From assembly GCF_900095845.1 (NCBI RefSeq), contig NZ_FMIX01000004.1:1185501-1249500 (forward strand): 64,000 nt of DNA. Reading direction: 5' to 3'. This document shows, in pieces, positions 42,040-51,480 of the stretch. Every line of letters starts with the position of its first letter. Within the stretch, counting starts at the first letter, position 1. This DNA comes from Streptococcus timonensis. GTDB taxonomy: Bacteria > Bacillota > Bacilli > Lactobacillales > Streptococcaceae. A program made the translations under genes and the position numbers. A model generated the notes under the pieces. It was not told where the DNA came from, searched no databases, and saw only the letters and a list, made by a program, of their open reading frames with translations.

Positions 42040-42358
42040 TTACTTTCCTCCCTGGATTTTCCAACCATTCAACCAGGTCATCATGATTGGCTTTGATATA
42101 GCGTTCAAATTCCTCAAATTGTAGGATAGCCCATCTTAATCTGTGCATACCCTCTCCAGCTTTTGAGCAAAAACCACAAACTTTAAATATAGGCTCAATC
42201 GTATTAATAATTTCTACAACTTGGCCATCAAGGTTCCATACATCATCTTGCTCTATCTTGAAATCTAAAATAAACTCATCTCCTAAATCATGGATGACTT
42301 GCAATCTCTTGCCATCTGAGTATATATAAATGCTATCAGATACTTTTCTAATCTCCAT
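42032..42358 (-). CDS. Hypothetical protein, 108 aa (copy B)
   Basis: Same as 7213-7539. Confidence 0.6.
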   Translation of the reverse strand: MEIRKVSDSIYIYSDGKRLQVIHDLGDEFILDFKIEQDDVWNLDGQVVEIINTIEPIFKVCGFCSKAGEGMHRLRWAILQFEEFERYIKANHDDLVEWLENPGRKVND

Positions 42359-42360
42359 AG

Positions 42361-43395
42361 CTACACCTGTCTTTCACTGGCTTTTTTGACAGTGATAGCC
42401 TCTAAATTATCTGCAAGCTCATCCTGTTTTAACGGTTGCACAAGCCAACCAAAGCCTTTAACCCAGTAGTTTTTTCCATATTCAAAACCAGAGTCAGACA
42501 AAGCCTTTTTAAATCGTTCTTTTTCTTCCAGGTCTTTAAAAAATACTGTAAGTCCCATTTTTAGACTATAGTCATCAGAGTCATTCTCAGCCCCTCTGAG
42601 CTCGTTTGTCTCATTTTGAGGGATTTGCTCGCTATCCAAGATTTCGCCTGTCTCTGGGTCGAATTTTTGGGTCTCTGTTGATTTTGGCTGACTTGCTTGC
42701 TCAAGTTCTTGTCTTGCACGTTCCAGCTCTTGCTTTTCTTTTTGAAAAGCATAATCAGCCTTAATTTGCTCAAAGACCTCAGCAAGTGTCAAGTCTCTTA
42801 ACATTCTGATATAAGGAGAGTCAGTCATCCCATACTCAGCACAGAGCCCTGAGATAGCTGATTTAGATTTCTCAAGCTCTTGCTGTTTCTGAAATTCAAA
42901 TGTGATCATATCATCAAGGTTTTTCATGGTTGCTTTTTTAAGGGTCATCCCATCTGCCATGAAATCACTAGCTTTGATGTATTCTGTCGCTTTTTCGTCA
43001 AAGACTCTAGGATCTAGCATGTACTCAGCTGACTTGTTTGAGATGTAAGCCTTAACCGTGTCCAGTCTGACCATTTTTTGATGGTTCTCAAACTCTTTAA
43101 CATCTACATCAATTTTCTCAATGATGTCTTTGAGTGGTTGAATAGCTTGCTTGATGTATTTATCAAACTCATCAGCAGGCTCAGACAATAACTTTTTATT
43201 TCGGATACGCTCATCAGAGACTTGTTTGTCTAATTTGCGTAGATTAGCAAGGACTTGCTTGTCATCCTTGATAGTAGAGGCTGTGACCGTGTAATTTTGA
43301 TATTTAGTCACTACCTCATTGATATTTTGCTCAAATTTCTCACGGTCAATGATTTCAACCTGAGCCTGTGTGATCTTTACTTGTAATTCTTGCAT
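42361..43395 (-). CDS. DUF1351 protein (copy B)
   Basis: Same as 7542-8576. Confidence 0.75.
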   Translation of the reverse strand: MQELQVKITQAQVEIIDREKFEQNINEVVTKYQNYTVTASTIKDDKQVLANLRKLDKQVSDERIRNKKLLSEPADEFDKYIKQAIQPLKDIIEKIDVDVKEFENHQKMVRLDTVKAYISNKSAEYMLDPRVFDEKATEYIKASDFMADGMTLKKATMKNLDDMITFEFQKQQELEKSKSAISGLCAEYGMTDSPYIRMLRDLTLAEVFEQIKADYAFQKEKQELERARQELEQASQPKSTETQKFDPETGEILDSEQIPQNETNELRGAENDSDDYSLKMGLTVFFKDLEEKERFKKALSDSGFEYGKNYWVKGFGWLVQPLKQDELADNLEAITVKKASERQV

Positions 43396-43412
43396 GTTGC
43401 TCCTCCTTTTTT

Positions 43413-44198
43413 CTAAAATTCAAGTTCATTGTCATCTAGTAGCTCGCCTTGGATTGGTTCATGAGGTGACTCTTGCTCCATCTCAGGTACTGCAGAGTTT
43501 GCCTCTTGCTCTCTGTTAAATTGCTCAATCTGAGCCATTTTGCGTGCTACGACATCCTCACGGCTTTCTTGAGGTACTTGAGGCGTGACATCTTTAACCT
43601 CTCTCAATTCATCAGCCTCATAAAGTCCACCAAGCTCATTAGGAAAAGCATTCCTAAGAGCTGTCACTGTTGCTACTTTTTGTATCATAACTGCTGGCTT
43701 TTCATCCCATGTGTTAGGTTTATTTTCTTTGCCGTATTGATTGATTTTTCCCTCTTTTCTAATCTTTGAGTTATCGTACTCAGAGAAAGTGACCTCTGCT
43801 CTTGTTGGGTGTGTACGGTCTTTTCTATACACTACCGCCCACGCTCCTAAAATTTCTGCCCCTTTTGGTAAGAAAGCACCCTCAGAGCGTTGGATTTCAC
43901 CATCTTTTTCATAAATTATCCCAGACTCCATCCCGTCATATTGAGGGTGAGCGTCAGCTTTTTTTTGGAATGCTTTTTGAGCTACAACTATTTGAGCTGG
44001 TTGGTTTCCGTATTTAATAAAATAAATCTCTCTCGTAAAAGGGTTTAGGTTTTGTACTCTTGCCTGAGCAATGAAATAAGCTAATTCCTCATCACTAGCT
44101 TTCCCTTGTGGGTCAAGATATTTTCTAACAATCCCACTTGTCAATGTCTGTGGGTCTTCTAAAAAATTTTTCTCTGCTGTTTGAATATCGTTTGTCAT
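43413..44198 (-). CDS. bet: Bet/RecT annealing protein (copy B)
   Basis: Same as 8594-9379. A phage annealing protein could itself help form or lose tandem copies by acting on the 34.8-kb repeat; that is inference. Confidence 0.9.
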   Translation of the reverse strand: MTNDIQTAEKNFLEDPQTLTSGIVRKYLDPQGKASDEELAYFIAQARVQNLNPFTREIYFIKYGNQPAQIVVAQKAFQKKADAHPQYDGMESGIIYEKDGEIQRSEGAFLPKGAEILGAWAVVYRKDRTHPTRAEVTFSEYDNSKIRKEGKINQYGKENKPNTWDEKPAVMIQKVATVTALRNAFPNELGGLYEADELREVKDVTPQVPQESREDVVARKMAQIEQFNREQEANSAVPEMEQESPHEPIQGELLDDNELEF

Positions 44199-44374
44199 CT
44201 TCTCTTACCTCTATTATGTTTTAAATTCCAATTCTCACGCCTCAAGCGTTTATTTTCGTTTGCAAGGGCTACTATTTTATCCTGTTGCTCATCAATAATA
44301 GCGCCCAGCTCATAGCAAGTCCTAAGGTGTCTTTCTCTCCAATAGGCATTGTCCTCATAGTGCTCTCTATCCAT
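44195..44374 (-). CDS. Small basic protein, 59 aa (copy B)
   Basis: Same as 9376-9555. Confidence 0.6.
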   Translation of the reverse strand: MDREHYEDNAYWRERHLRTCYELGAIIDEQQDKIVALANENKRLRRENWNLKHNRGKRR

Positions 44375-44377
44375 AGG

Positions 44378-44512
44378 CTAACAATCTCCTACATAGAACC
44401 ACTGACCAGCGCTAAATACATAATCAGCTGGGTCAAGCTCATCCTGAGGCTCAGTGGGTTGTAAGTAGTCCCTATCATAGTCAAAAGTCCCAAAAAGTCC
44501 TCTGTCCATCAT
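44378..44512 (-). CDS. Small acidic protein, 44 aa (copy B)
   Basis: Same as 9559-9693. Confidence 0.5.
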   Translation of the reverse strand: MMDRGLFGTFDYDRDYLQPTEPQDELDPADYVFSAGQWFYVGDC

Positions 44513-44793
44513 TTGCCTCCATTGTTATAAATATCCTGAAAGACCTTGATTAGTTTTTCCTGATCGTAGATGATTTCAGAGCAATTTTTAAGACCTTGAG
44601 CAAGTTTAATATTTTCAGTAGATAGCTCATTTAGTAAGTCGTTTTTCTGTCTGATTTCCTCTTTACATTTTCTAAGTTCGATCTGCAGAGTTCTCACATT
44701 GACTAGATTGTCATTTTCTTGCTTTAGTTCTTTGATTGGCTCATCTGCCAAGATTTCATTTAGTCCAAAAAAGTCTTTTAATTTATTCCACAT
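44509..44793 (-). CDS. Coiled-coil protein, 94 aa (copy B)
   Basis: Same as 9690-9974. Confidence 0.6.
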   Translation of the reverse strand: MWNKLKDFFGLNEILADEPIKELKQENDNLVNVRTLQIELRKCKEEIRQKNDLLNELSTENIKLAQGLKNCSEIIYDQEKLIKVFQDIYNNGGK

Positions 44794-44797
44794 TTTC

Positions 44798-45043
44798 TTA
44801 CTCCTCATCTTCCTCTGTCATGTTCTTCTCAATAGCCTCTTTTGGACTCATTCCATCTAATACATCCTTGATAGCATGTGATACATCATGGATAGCCTTT
44901 GATGGAGCTCTTAGCCCATTAGGTAAATTTAATAAATCAATAGTTAGTAAGGCAAATGCAGATAATTTATGTAGTTCCTCTTGTAGCTGTTCGATACGTT
45001 CAATCTTTTCCTGTTGTTGTTTAATGAGTTCTTTATCAGTCAT
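44798..45043 (-). CDS. Hypothetical protein, 81 aa (copy B)
   Basis: Same as 9979-10224. Confidence 0.6.
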   Translation of the reverse strand: MTDKELIKQQQEKIERIEQLQEELHKLSAFALLTIDLLNLPNGLRAPSKAIHDVSHAIKDVLDGMSPKEAIEKNMTEEDEE

Positions 45044-45063
45044 GATTTTATACTCTCTTTCTT

Positions 45064-45176
45064 TTATTTAGATTAGTAGTAGTTTGTTGTAAGTTAGTAG
45101 TTATTACTAAGTTAGTGCCGTAAGGCTTAGATTATTGTATAGTTAGTACTTGTTATATAGTTAGTACTTATTAGAC
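45064..45176. repeat. AT-rich TTAGTA block (copy B)
   Basis: Same as 10245-10357. Confidence 0.5.
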
Positions 45177-45266
45177 GGCAATTTTTAACATGGCAATTTT
45201 TAACATGGCAATTTTTAACATGGCAATTTTTAACATGGCAATTTTTAACATGGCAATTTTTAACAT
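45177..45266. repeat. Six 15-bp iterons (copy B)
   Basis: Same number and sequence of units as 10358-10447; the unit count has not drifted between copies, which suggests a recent duplication or ongoing homogenisation. Confidence 0.7.
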
Positions 45267-45298
45267 GGCAAAATCTTCCAAGTGTAAAATAACTCTAT

Positions 45299-45655
45299 CT
45301 AGTTACCTGTGGATAACTCCTCTGCCAGATTACTCTTTAAGTAATTTTTATAGCTTTCTGACATGGGGCTGTCTGAGAAAAACCGTCTAAATTCTGTCCC
45401 ATTCCCTCTGCCGTGGCTAATTCTCACAGATAGCAAGTACCCACACTGCTCTAGTATCTTGAAATGTCTATCCACTGTCCGCCTACTGATATTCAAGCGC
45501 CTAGCGATTTCCTCAGGGTATACAACCCAGTCAGGCTTATTAGTTAAAATCACCGTCAATATGCCTATTGTTGCTGGTTCAAGCCTGCTGTCTTGAGTGA
45601 AAGCATTATTTAACGCTGTATAGTTTTCGTGAGTGTTTCTTATGATGTACTGCAT
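45299..45655 (-). CDS. Winged-helix replication/DNA-binding protein (copy B)
   Basis: Same as 10480-10836. Confidence 0.7.
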   Translation of the reverse strand: MQYIIRNTHENYTALNNAFTQDSRLEPATIGILTVILTNKPDWVVYPEEIARRLNISRRTVDRHFKILEQCGYLLSVRISHGRGNGTEFRRFFSDSPMSESYKNYLKSNLAEELSTGN

Positions 45656-45664
45656 ACCTCATAT

Positions 45665-45811
45665 TTAAGCCCCTTTCTTCAAATGTCCTCTGATAATATC
45701 GTAGTATGAATGACCTGCAGGGATGATGTATCCTGACAGATTGTCAACCTGAGAACCATCTGCCATAATGTTTATGATCCGTGGTTCCCATTTCTTTTTT
45801 TTTGATTTCAT
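45665..45811 (-). CDS. Small basic protein, 48 aa (copy B)
   Basis: Same as 10846-10992. Confidence 0.55.
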   Translation of the reverse strand: MKSKKKKWEPRIINIMADGSQVDNLSGYIIPAGHSYYDIIRGHLKKGA

Positions 45812-45842
45812 GATATAATCACCTTATAAGTATTTTTCTGAG

Positions 45843-45878
45843 TCCCTCAATGGAATTGCCGTTCCAGAGGGGCTTTTT
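45843..45878 (+). terminator. Plus-strand terminator (copy B)
   Basis: Same as 11024-11059. Confidence 0.5.
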
Positions 45879-45879
45879 C

Positions 45880-46605
45880 TTATCCTGTTAAGTATTCCTG
45901 ATTTAGAAACTTGTTGATAAAGTACTGTTGACCTTTACCAGTTACAAGTGGTGTCTTGCTAACTGTGATGTGGCCGTCAGCATGTGTGATACTGGTTTCT
46001 TTGACTCTGATAAGTCCCATCTCTACGCTCTTTTGTGTTGGCATGTTCCAATCACGCCCGTTACGCTTGATGAGATACCCATGAGCTCTGAGCCAACTAA
46101 ATAAGCGATTAGCTCCCATATCTACCCCATTCTGTTTGAGTAGTTTAGCAAGCTCTCCAACTAATATAGATGAGTGACTTGCACTGACTGCCTCAGCAAA
46201 TAGTACCTTAGGACGGTCAGCCTCAATTTTAGCCTCTAGCTGATGGACTTTCTTGTCAGCCATGAGCAAGGCTCTTGCCATGATTTTCTCAGGGCTATTA
46301 AAGTCCTTTTCTACTTGTATAAAGTATTGTCTGACTTGTTTGCCTCGTTCCGTTCGCTGGATCATAGCAATTTCTTTGGCCATGTCTAGCTTGATGATGT
46401 GATCTACTCTGTTATGACCTCCTCTCCCTGTTTGCTGCTCATTTTTGAGAAGCAAAAAATCTTGATTTTCTGCAAAACCATAGTCAATCATTCGATTAAA
46501 CCAGTCTGCATATTTTGTTTTGACCTCTAGCGCCTCATGTAGCTGTCTACCTGACACTACTGGCTCATGGTTATCATTAAGAGTTACGTTGATAAGTTCA
46601 TTCAT
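45880..46605 (-). CDS. ant: Antirepressor AntA/AntB + KilAC (copy B)
   Basis: Same as 11061-11786. Confidence 0.85.
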   Translation of the reverse strand: MNELINVTLNDNHEPVVSGRQLHEALEVKTKYADWFNRMIDYGFAENQDFLLLKNEQQTGRGGHNRVDHIIKLDMAKEIAMIQRTERGKQVRQYFIQVEKDFNSPEKIMARALLMADKKVHQLEAKIEADRPKVLFAEAVSASHSSILVGELAKLLKQNGVDMGANRLFSWLRAHGYLIKRNGRDWNMPTQKSVEMGLIRVKETSITHADGHITVSKTPLVTGKGQQYFINKFLNQEYLTG

Positions 46606-46811
46606 ATTTGCCCCTTTCTAGTTTTGGAACCCTCTAATTTCAGCACCTCGTAAAAATAGATTTTTGAAGAATTTCTAGCATTAAAACGCTCAATATATTC
46701 TCTAATTACTGCGCCATATCTACGACGGCTTGGTATTGTTAGCTCTATTATGAACTCACTCAAGTCTCCATTTGGACGCTCTTTAAACATTTTTACAGTC
46801 GCTGTTTTCAT
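46602..46811 (-). CDS. Hypothetical protein, 69 aa (copy B)
   Basis: Same as 11783-11992. Confidence 0.6.
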   Translation of the reverse strand: MKTATVKMFKERPNGDLSEFIIELTIPSRRRYGAVIREYIERFNARNSSKIYFYEVLKLEGSKTRKGQI

Positions 46812-46831
46812 TCAGACCCTCTCCTTTCTTT

Positions 46832-46848
46832 GTTGTCGTTTTCGCAAC
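46832..46848. promoter_or_regulatory. Operator-like site downstream of cro (copy B)
   Basis: Same as 12013-12029. Confidence 0.6.
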
Positions 46849-46869
46849 TTTTGGAGTAAAAAAATACTG

Positions 46870-47082
46870 CTAGAAATCTTCCATCTTGATACCTAGCAAT
46901 TCTGCCAGCTTGCTTGCCTCTGAGAATGTAAAATCTCGCCCTTTGTATCGGTTGAGCTTTACACTCAATGTTGACTTATCCATCCCTAACTTATCAGCAA
47001 TATCATTCTGTTTCAATCCTTTTGAGACAATGATACCCTTTAAATTATGGTATGGTTTATCTAATTCCAATACACCTGCCAT
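46870..47082 (-). CDS. cro: Cro-like repressor (copy B)
   Basis: Same as 12051-12263. Confidence 0.8.
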   Translation of the reverse strand: MAGVLELDKPYHNLKGIIVSKGLKQNDIADKLGMDKSTLSVKLNRYKGRDFTFSEASKLAELLGIKMEDF

Positions 47083-47102
47083 AGACATCTCCTTTCTTTT
47101 TT

Positions 47103-47118
47103 GTTGCGTTTTCGCAAC
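47103..47118. promoter_or_regulatory. Perfect operator palindrome (copy B)
   Basis: Same as 12284-12299. Confidence 0.75.
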
Positions 47119-47130
47119 CTTGATGATTTT

Positions 47131-47159
47131 AGTATACACCTTTATTTTTTCGTTGTCAA
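47131..47159 (-). promoter_or_regulatory. Leftward lytic promoter (copy B)
   Basis: TTGACA-17-TATACT, as at 12312-12340. The overlapping palindrome is at 47152-47163. Confidence 0.85.
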
Positions 47160-47187
47160 CAACTTTTTTTATTTTTTTTAAAAATAT

Positions 47188-47216
47188 TTGTGTTTTCGCA
47201 ACTTTTATGGTATTCT
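47188..47216 (+). promoter_or_regulatory. cI promoter, extended -10 (copy B)
   Basis: As at 12369-12397, with the degenerate operator at 47187-47202 over its -35. Confidence 0.65.
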
Positions 47217-47240
47217 ATCTATAGAAAAGGAGCAACAACT

Positions 47241-47975
47241 ATGATAGGAAATAAAATAAAAGAGCTTAGAAAAAGCCATAATCTAACTCTTGAGGAGTTA
47301 GCTGATACTCTTAATAAAGAATATCCTGACACTATCAATTTTAACAAGGGTAGAATTTCAAAATGGGAAAATAACAAGGAGGAGCCTAGACTCTCATCTG
47401 TCAAAATCCTTGCTGATTTCTTTGATGTGCCATTAGATTATTTTAACGGCATTGATTTAGAACAAGCTGAAATTTTGCCTGTATATAGTAAACTTTCAAG
47501 GGATAGACAAGAAAAAGTCTTGTATTATGCTCAGACTCAACTTGAGGAGCAAGAGAATGATACCCCTCTATCTATTTTTGAAAAGCCTCAGGATAATTTT
47601 GTCACAGCTTATGTTGAGGGGTTAGTAGCTGCAGGTTATGGAGCATTTCAAGAGGATAATTTACACATGGAAGTTAGACTCAGAGCCGAAGATGTGCCAG
47701 ACAGTTATGATACTATCGCTAAAGTGGCTGGGGACTCTATGGAGCCACTTATAGATGATAATGACTTATTATTTATCAAAGTTGCTAGTCAGATTGATGT
47801 CAACTCTATTGGTATTTTCCAGGTGAACGGCAAAAACTTTGTTAAAAAACTTAAAAGAGACTATAATGGATCATGGTATCTACAAAGTCTAAATAATAGC
47901 TATGAGGAAATACCACTCACAGAAAATGATGACATCCGTACAATAGGTGAAGTCGTTGAAATCTATAAACCATAA
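47241..47975 (+). CDS. CI-like S24 repressor (copy B)
   Basis: Same as 12422-13156. Identical repressors from both copies mean both prophages are held by one immunity. Confidence 0.9.
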   Translation: MIGNKIKELRKSHNLTLEELADTLNKEYPDTINFNKGRISKWENNKEEPRLSSVKILADFFDVPLDYFNGIDLEQAEILPVYSKLSRDRQEKVLYYAQTQLEEQENDTPLSIFEKPQDNFVTAYVEGLVAAGYGAFQEDNLHMEVRLRAEDVPDSYDTIAKVAGDSMEPLIDDNDLLFIKVASQIDVNSIGIFQVNGKNFVKKLKRDYNGSWYLQSLNNSYEEIPLTENDDIRTIGEVVEIYKP

Positions 47976-47991
47976 AAAAGGAGAAAATATA

Positions 47992-48528
47992 ATGAAAAAA
48001 TTAAAATTATTTGTAGGGGGCTTTCTAGTCCTAGCTGTACTTGGCTTTATTTTGCAAGCTCTAGGGTTAGCGCCTAAGACAGAAATACCTGAAACACCTA
48101 AGGTTACTACTCAGGCCTCAACAAGTGAGGTTAAAGAGGAGAAAAAAGACACTACAGAGACCACAGAGGCAAGCTCTAAAACTAATGATAAACTGCCACG
48201 TATTTCAGCAGATCAGATGGCTAGTTTTATTGACTACTTTAAACAAGATTTGACTGATAAAGGGGTTGATATTTCTACATATACTTTTTATAACAAAGAC
48301 ACCATCTTATATGTGAAAGTTCCAAATGATTATAAATACTACTCCAAGACTGACCTGCAAGCATTTGCTGATGGTTTGAAAGCAAAAGAGCATGAGGCTT
48401 TTAATGTTTGGGCTGGGATCAATGGAGTTGATTTTAATTTATATCCAATGTTACACATCAAGACAGATGATGGAGACTCACTTGTATCTCAGAAATTAAG
48501 TGGAGATATGGAAGTGAAAATTAAATAA
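47992..48528 (+). CDS. Membrane-anchored lysogeny-module protein (copy B)
   Basis: Same 178-aa protein as 13173-13709. Confidence 0.7.
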   Translation: MKKLKLFVGGFLVLAVLGFILQALGLAPKTEIPETPKVTTQASTSEVKEEKKDTTETTEASSKTNDKLPRISADQMASFIDYFKQDLTDKGVDISTYTFYNKDTILYVKVPNDYKYYSKTDLQAFADGLKAKEHEAFNVWAGINGVDFNLYPMLHIKTDDGDSLVSQKLSGDMEVKIK

Positions 48529-48573
48529 AAAAAGACCTCACGCTCACAAAGTTTGGCGACTCTGAGCATGAGG
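48526..48573 (-). terminator. Minus-strand terminator before int (copy B)
   Basis: Same hairpin as 13707-13754. In this copy the host msrAB/ABC transcript runs leftward into int, so this is the first strong stop it meets. Confidence 0.6.
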
Positions 48574-48579
48574 CATGAT

Positions 48580-48619
48580 GTATAGAAAGATAGGCATTAA
48601 AAAGCCCTCTTTTCTATAC
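48580..48619 (+). promoter_or_regulatory. Long hairpin in the int leader (copy B)
   Basis: Same as 13761-13800. Confidence 0.4.
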
Positions 48620-48650
48620 CCTATTTTATCAAAAAGGGGGTACAAAAGCA

Positions 48651-50096
48651 ATGAAATCAACAAATAAAGTGGCTATCTATGTCAGAGTGTCCACTACCAA
48701 TCAGGCTGAGGAGGGGTACTCTATAGATGAGCAAATAGATAAGCTAGAGGCTTACTGTAAAATTAAGGACTGGACTGTCTACAAAGTCTATACTGATGGA
48801 GGTTTTTCAGGATCTAACACTGAAAGACCAGCGCTAGAAAAACTTATCAAAGACGCTAACAAGAAAAAAATTGATACCGTGCTAGTCTATAAGCTAGACC
48901 GTCTTAGTCGTAGTCAGAAAGATACACTATTTTTGATTGAGGATGTATTCATCAAGAATGGGATTGAATTTCTGAGCTTACAAGAGAATTTTGACACCTC
49001 TACGCCTTTTGGCAAGGCTATGATAGGACTTTTGAGCGTGTTTGCTCAGCTGGAGCGTGAACAAATCAAGGAAAGAATGCAACTGGGTAAGCTAGGCCGT
49101 GCTAAAGCTGGGAAATCTATGATGTGGAATAAGACATCATATGGTTACGATTACCATAAAGAGACAGGTACAGTGACCATCAATCCAGCACAGTCACTAG
49201 CTATCAAATTCATCTTTGAGAGCTACCTATCAGGTAGATCAGTCACTAAGTTAAGAGATGACCTAAATGACAAGTACCCTAAACCGATACCGTGGAGTTA
49301 TAGAGCTGTCAGGACGATTTTAGACAACCCTGTCTACTGTGGTTATAATCAATATTTAGGAGAAATATACAAGGGAAACCATGAGCCTATTATCACAAAA
49401 GAAGTCTATGATAAAACCCAAAAAGAGCTCAAAATCAGGCAAAGAACTGCAGCCGAAAACGTCAACCCTAGGCCATTCCAGGCAAAGTATATGCTATCTG
49501 GTATCGTTCAATGTGGCTACTGTCTAGCTCCTTTAAAAATCTTGATGGGCGTGATTAGAAAAGATGGCACTAGGTTTATAAAATATGAGTGTCATCAAAG
49601 GCACCCTAAAAAAACAAAGGGAGTCACTACCTACAATGATAACAAAAAGTGTGACTCAGGTTTTTACTACAAGGATGACATTGAGGCCTTTGTCTTGCAA
49701 GAGGTCAATAAGCTACAGCATGACACTGATTATTTAGATGAAATCTTTTCAGACAACCAAAAAGAGGCTATCGACCGTGCTAGTTATCAAAAACAGATAC
49801 AAGAATTGACTAAGAAAATCAGTAGACTTAATGACCTATACATAGATGACAGAATTACCCTAGAAGAATTACAAGCAAAATCTGCTGAGTTTCTAAATAT
49901 GAGAGCCTTGCTAGAAAAAGAGCTAGAGGATGATCCAGCACTCAAACAAGAGGAAACTAAAAATACTATCAAGCAATCTCTGAGCAAAGGAGACATCTTA
50001 AAGATGGACTATGAGGCTCAAAGGGACATAGTTAGAGCCTTGATCAAGAAAGTACAAGTCACAGCTGATAGCATTCTTATCAAGTGGAGAATATAG
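48651..50096 (+). CDS. int: Large serine recombinase (copy B)
   Basis: Same 481-aa enzyme as 13832-15277. Here the downstream att array joins the chromosome. Confidence 0.95.
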   Translation: MKSTNKVAIYVRVSTTNQAEEGYSIDEQIDKLEAYCKIKDWTVYKVYTDGGFSGSNTERPALEKLIKDANKKKIDTVLVYKLDRLSRSQKDTLFLIEDVFIKNGIEFLSLQENFDTSTPFGKAMIGLLSVFAQLEREQIKERMQLGKLGRAKAGKSMMWNKTSYGYDYHKETGTVTINPAQSLAIKFIFESYLSGRSVTKLRDDLNDKYPKPIPWSYRAVRTILDNPVYCGYNQYLGEIYKGNHEPIITKEVYDKTQKELKIRQRTAAENVNPRPFQAKYMLSGIVQCGYCLAPLKILMGVIRKDGTRFIKYECHQRHPKKTKGVTTYNDNKKCDSGFYYKDDIEAFVLQEVNKLQHDTDYLDEIFSDNQKEAIDRASYQKQIQELTKKISRLNDLYIDDRITLEELQAKSAEFLNMRALLEKELEDDPALKQEETKNTIKQSLSKGDILKMDYEAQRDIVRALIKKVQVTADSILIKWRI

Positions 50097-50102
50097 AGAG
50101 AA

Positions 50103-50249
50103 TTTTACTATCCCTCATTTCAAATAAAGGTGTGCTATTCTCTTTATTTTCTTAAAAAATCAATAATTTTACTATCCCTCATTTCAAATAAAGGTGTGCT
50201 ATTCTCTTTATTTTCTTAAAAAATCAATAATTTTACTATCCCTCATTTC
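50103..50249. repeat. 64-bp repeat array at the chromosomal junction (attR side)
   Basis: TTTTACTATCCCTCATTTC at 50103, 50167 and 50231, same period as at 15284. Sequence departs from the A/B junction at 50250 (G for A), where host DNA begins (GATAAAGGGAAATAC). Confidence 0.9.
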
Positions 50250-51429
50250 GATAAAGGGAAATACTTCCCTTATCTGCCGTATAAAGGCCAAGTAGGACCT
50301 GTACCAAACTTGACTTACCAGAGCCAGTCCCCCCGATGATTCCAAGAATTTGTCCTTGTTGCATAGCAAAAGAAATATTTCGCAAGGATGGTTGAGCAGC
50401 ATCTGGGTAGGTAAAGCTCAAGTGTTCAACTCGTAAGGACTGGTTCGAGGGAGTTTCTTTTTGAACAATTTCTGCCAGTATATCTTCAGGCTTTTCAGCA
50501 AAGACTTCTTCAATCCGCTTGGCAGAAATATAGGACTGGTTGAGTGAATTAATGAGCATGGCTAGTTTTATCAACTCTACCAAGATTTGCAGGAGATAGT
50601 TAATCAGAGCAATCAAGGCACCTTGACTGAGCCAGCCTCCCTGGATAGAAATATAACCATTCCAGATAATCACCAGCAAAGTTCCATTGACGATCAAATA
50701 GGTCAAGGGGGGCAAGAGACTGGACCAGTGTCCTGTTTTCATTTGGATAGCTGTATAGACTTGATTGAGTACTTGGAAGTTCTCGATTTCTCGTTTTTCT
50801 TGGCCAAAGGCACGAATCACACGCATACCTTGTATCTGTTGGCGTGTTTCCTGAACCAGCTGGTCTGTTTTCTTTCTCAAAATACTATAGAGAGGATTGA
50901 CCAAGCGTGATAACACGACAATGACAAAGGACAAAATGGCAACCATGACCAAAAACCAGAAGGTCAATTCAGGCGAGAGACGATAAGCCATAAAAATGGC
51001 ACCAAAAACAATAATAGGAGCCCTTAAAAATAGGCGTAAAAATTGATTGATCCCTGTCTGAATCTGATAGGTATCTGAAGTCAAACGCGTCACCAAACTC
51101 GAGGTCGTTAAGCGGTCTCTACTATCCTTAGGCAAGGATAGAATATGACGATAGAGGTCATTGGTCAACTCCTTGGCAAATCCTACTGCTGCCTTGGCTG
51201 AGTAGAACTGAGCTACCAAAGCTACCAGAACACCGATAACTGCAAAAACAAAGAGGAGCCCCATTTGCATCCAGAGATGTCCTTGATCTTTTTGAGGGAT
51301 AGATTGGTCGACAATCCCAGCTATCACCAAGGGAACCAAGAGTTCAAAAACGGCTTCTAGCAACTTAAACAAGGGCGCTAGAAATGACTCCTTGAGGTAG
51401 GGTTTATAGTAAGAAAGTAATTGTTTCAT
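50236..51429 (-). pseudogene. ABC exporter (TMD-NBD) gene cut by the prophage
   Basis: The frame encodes a half-transporter of the heterodimeric multidrug/lipid exporter kind: a six-helix membrane domain (residues 1-310) and the start of the ATPase domain, with Walker A GGTGSGKSS at 366-374. It then runs into prophage sequence (LYRNEG, stop) at 397 aa, about 180 residues short. The ABC signature, Walker B and switch His are missing, so the product should be inactive. The stop codon TAG is supplied by the att core. In pneumococcus the homologous gene lies next to msrAB with a partner exporter gene on its other side; partner and missing part should lie left of copy A. The start follows GAAGGGA. 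Confidence 0.85.
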
Positions 51430-51452
51430 GTGTCCCTTCTATTTCCAAAATG

Positions 51453-51480
51453 AAGAAGGTGGAAAAAACCACCATCTTTT
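51453..51480 (-). terminator. Weak hairpin after msrAB
   Basis: GGTGG/CCACC with flanking AAGA/TCTT overlaps the msrAB stop; the T-run is poor on either strand. It may attenuate rather than stop transcription into the ABC gene. Confidence 0.35.

Larger units (their letters stand above)
15431..50249. mobile_element. Prophage copy B (complete, 34,819 bp)
   Basis: This is a complete temperate siphophage genome in standard Firmicute order: lysis, tail, head, packaging, early and replication genes, switch, integrase. The left edge is where the A/B junction first departs from the chromosomal right junction (15431 against 50250). Its right end interrupts an ABC exporter gene. Every expected module is present with intact reading frames, so it looks competent. 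No transposase or broken gene was seen inside it. Confidence 0.93.

Noticed and set aside
50208-50402. 64-aa minus-strand frame across the right att site
   Set aside because: Out-of-frame reading of the ABC gene and the repeat array; no ribosome site.
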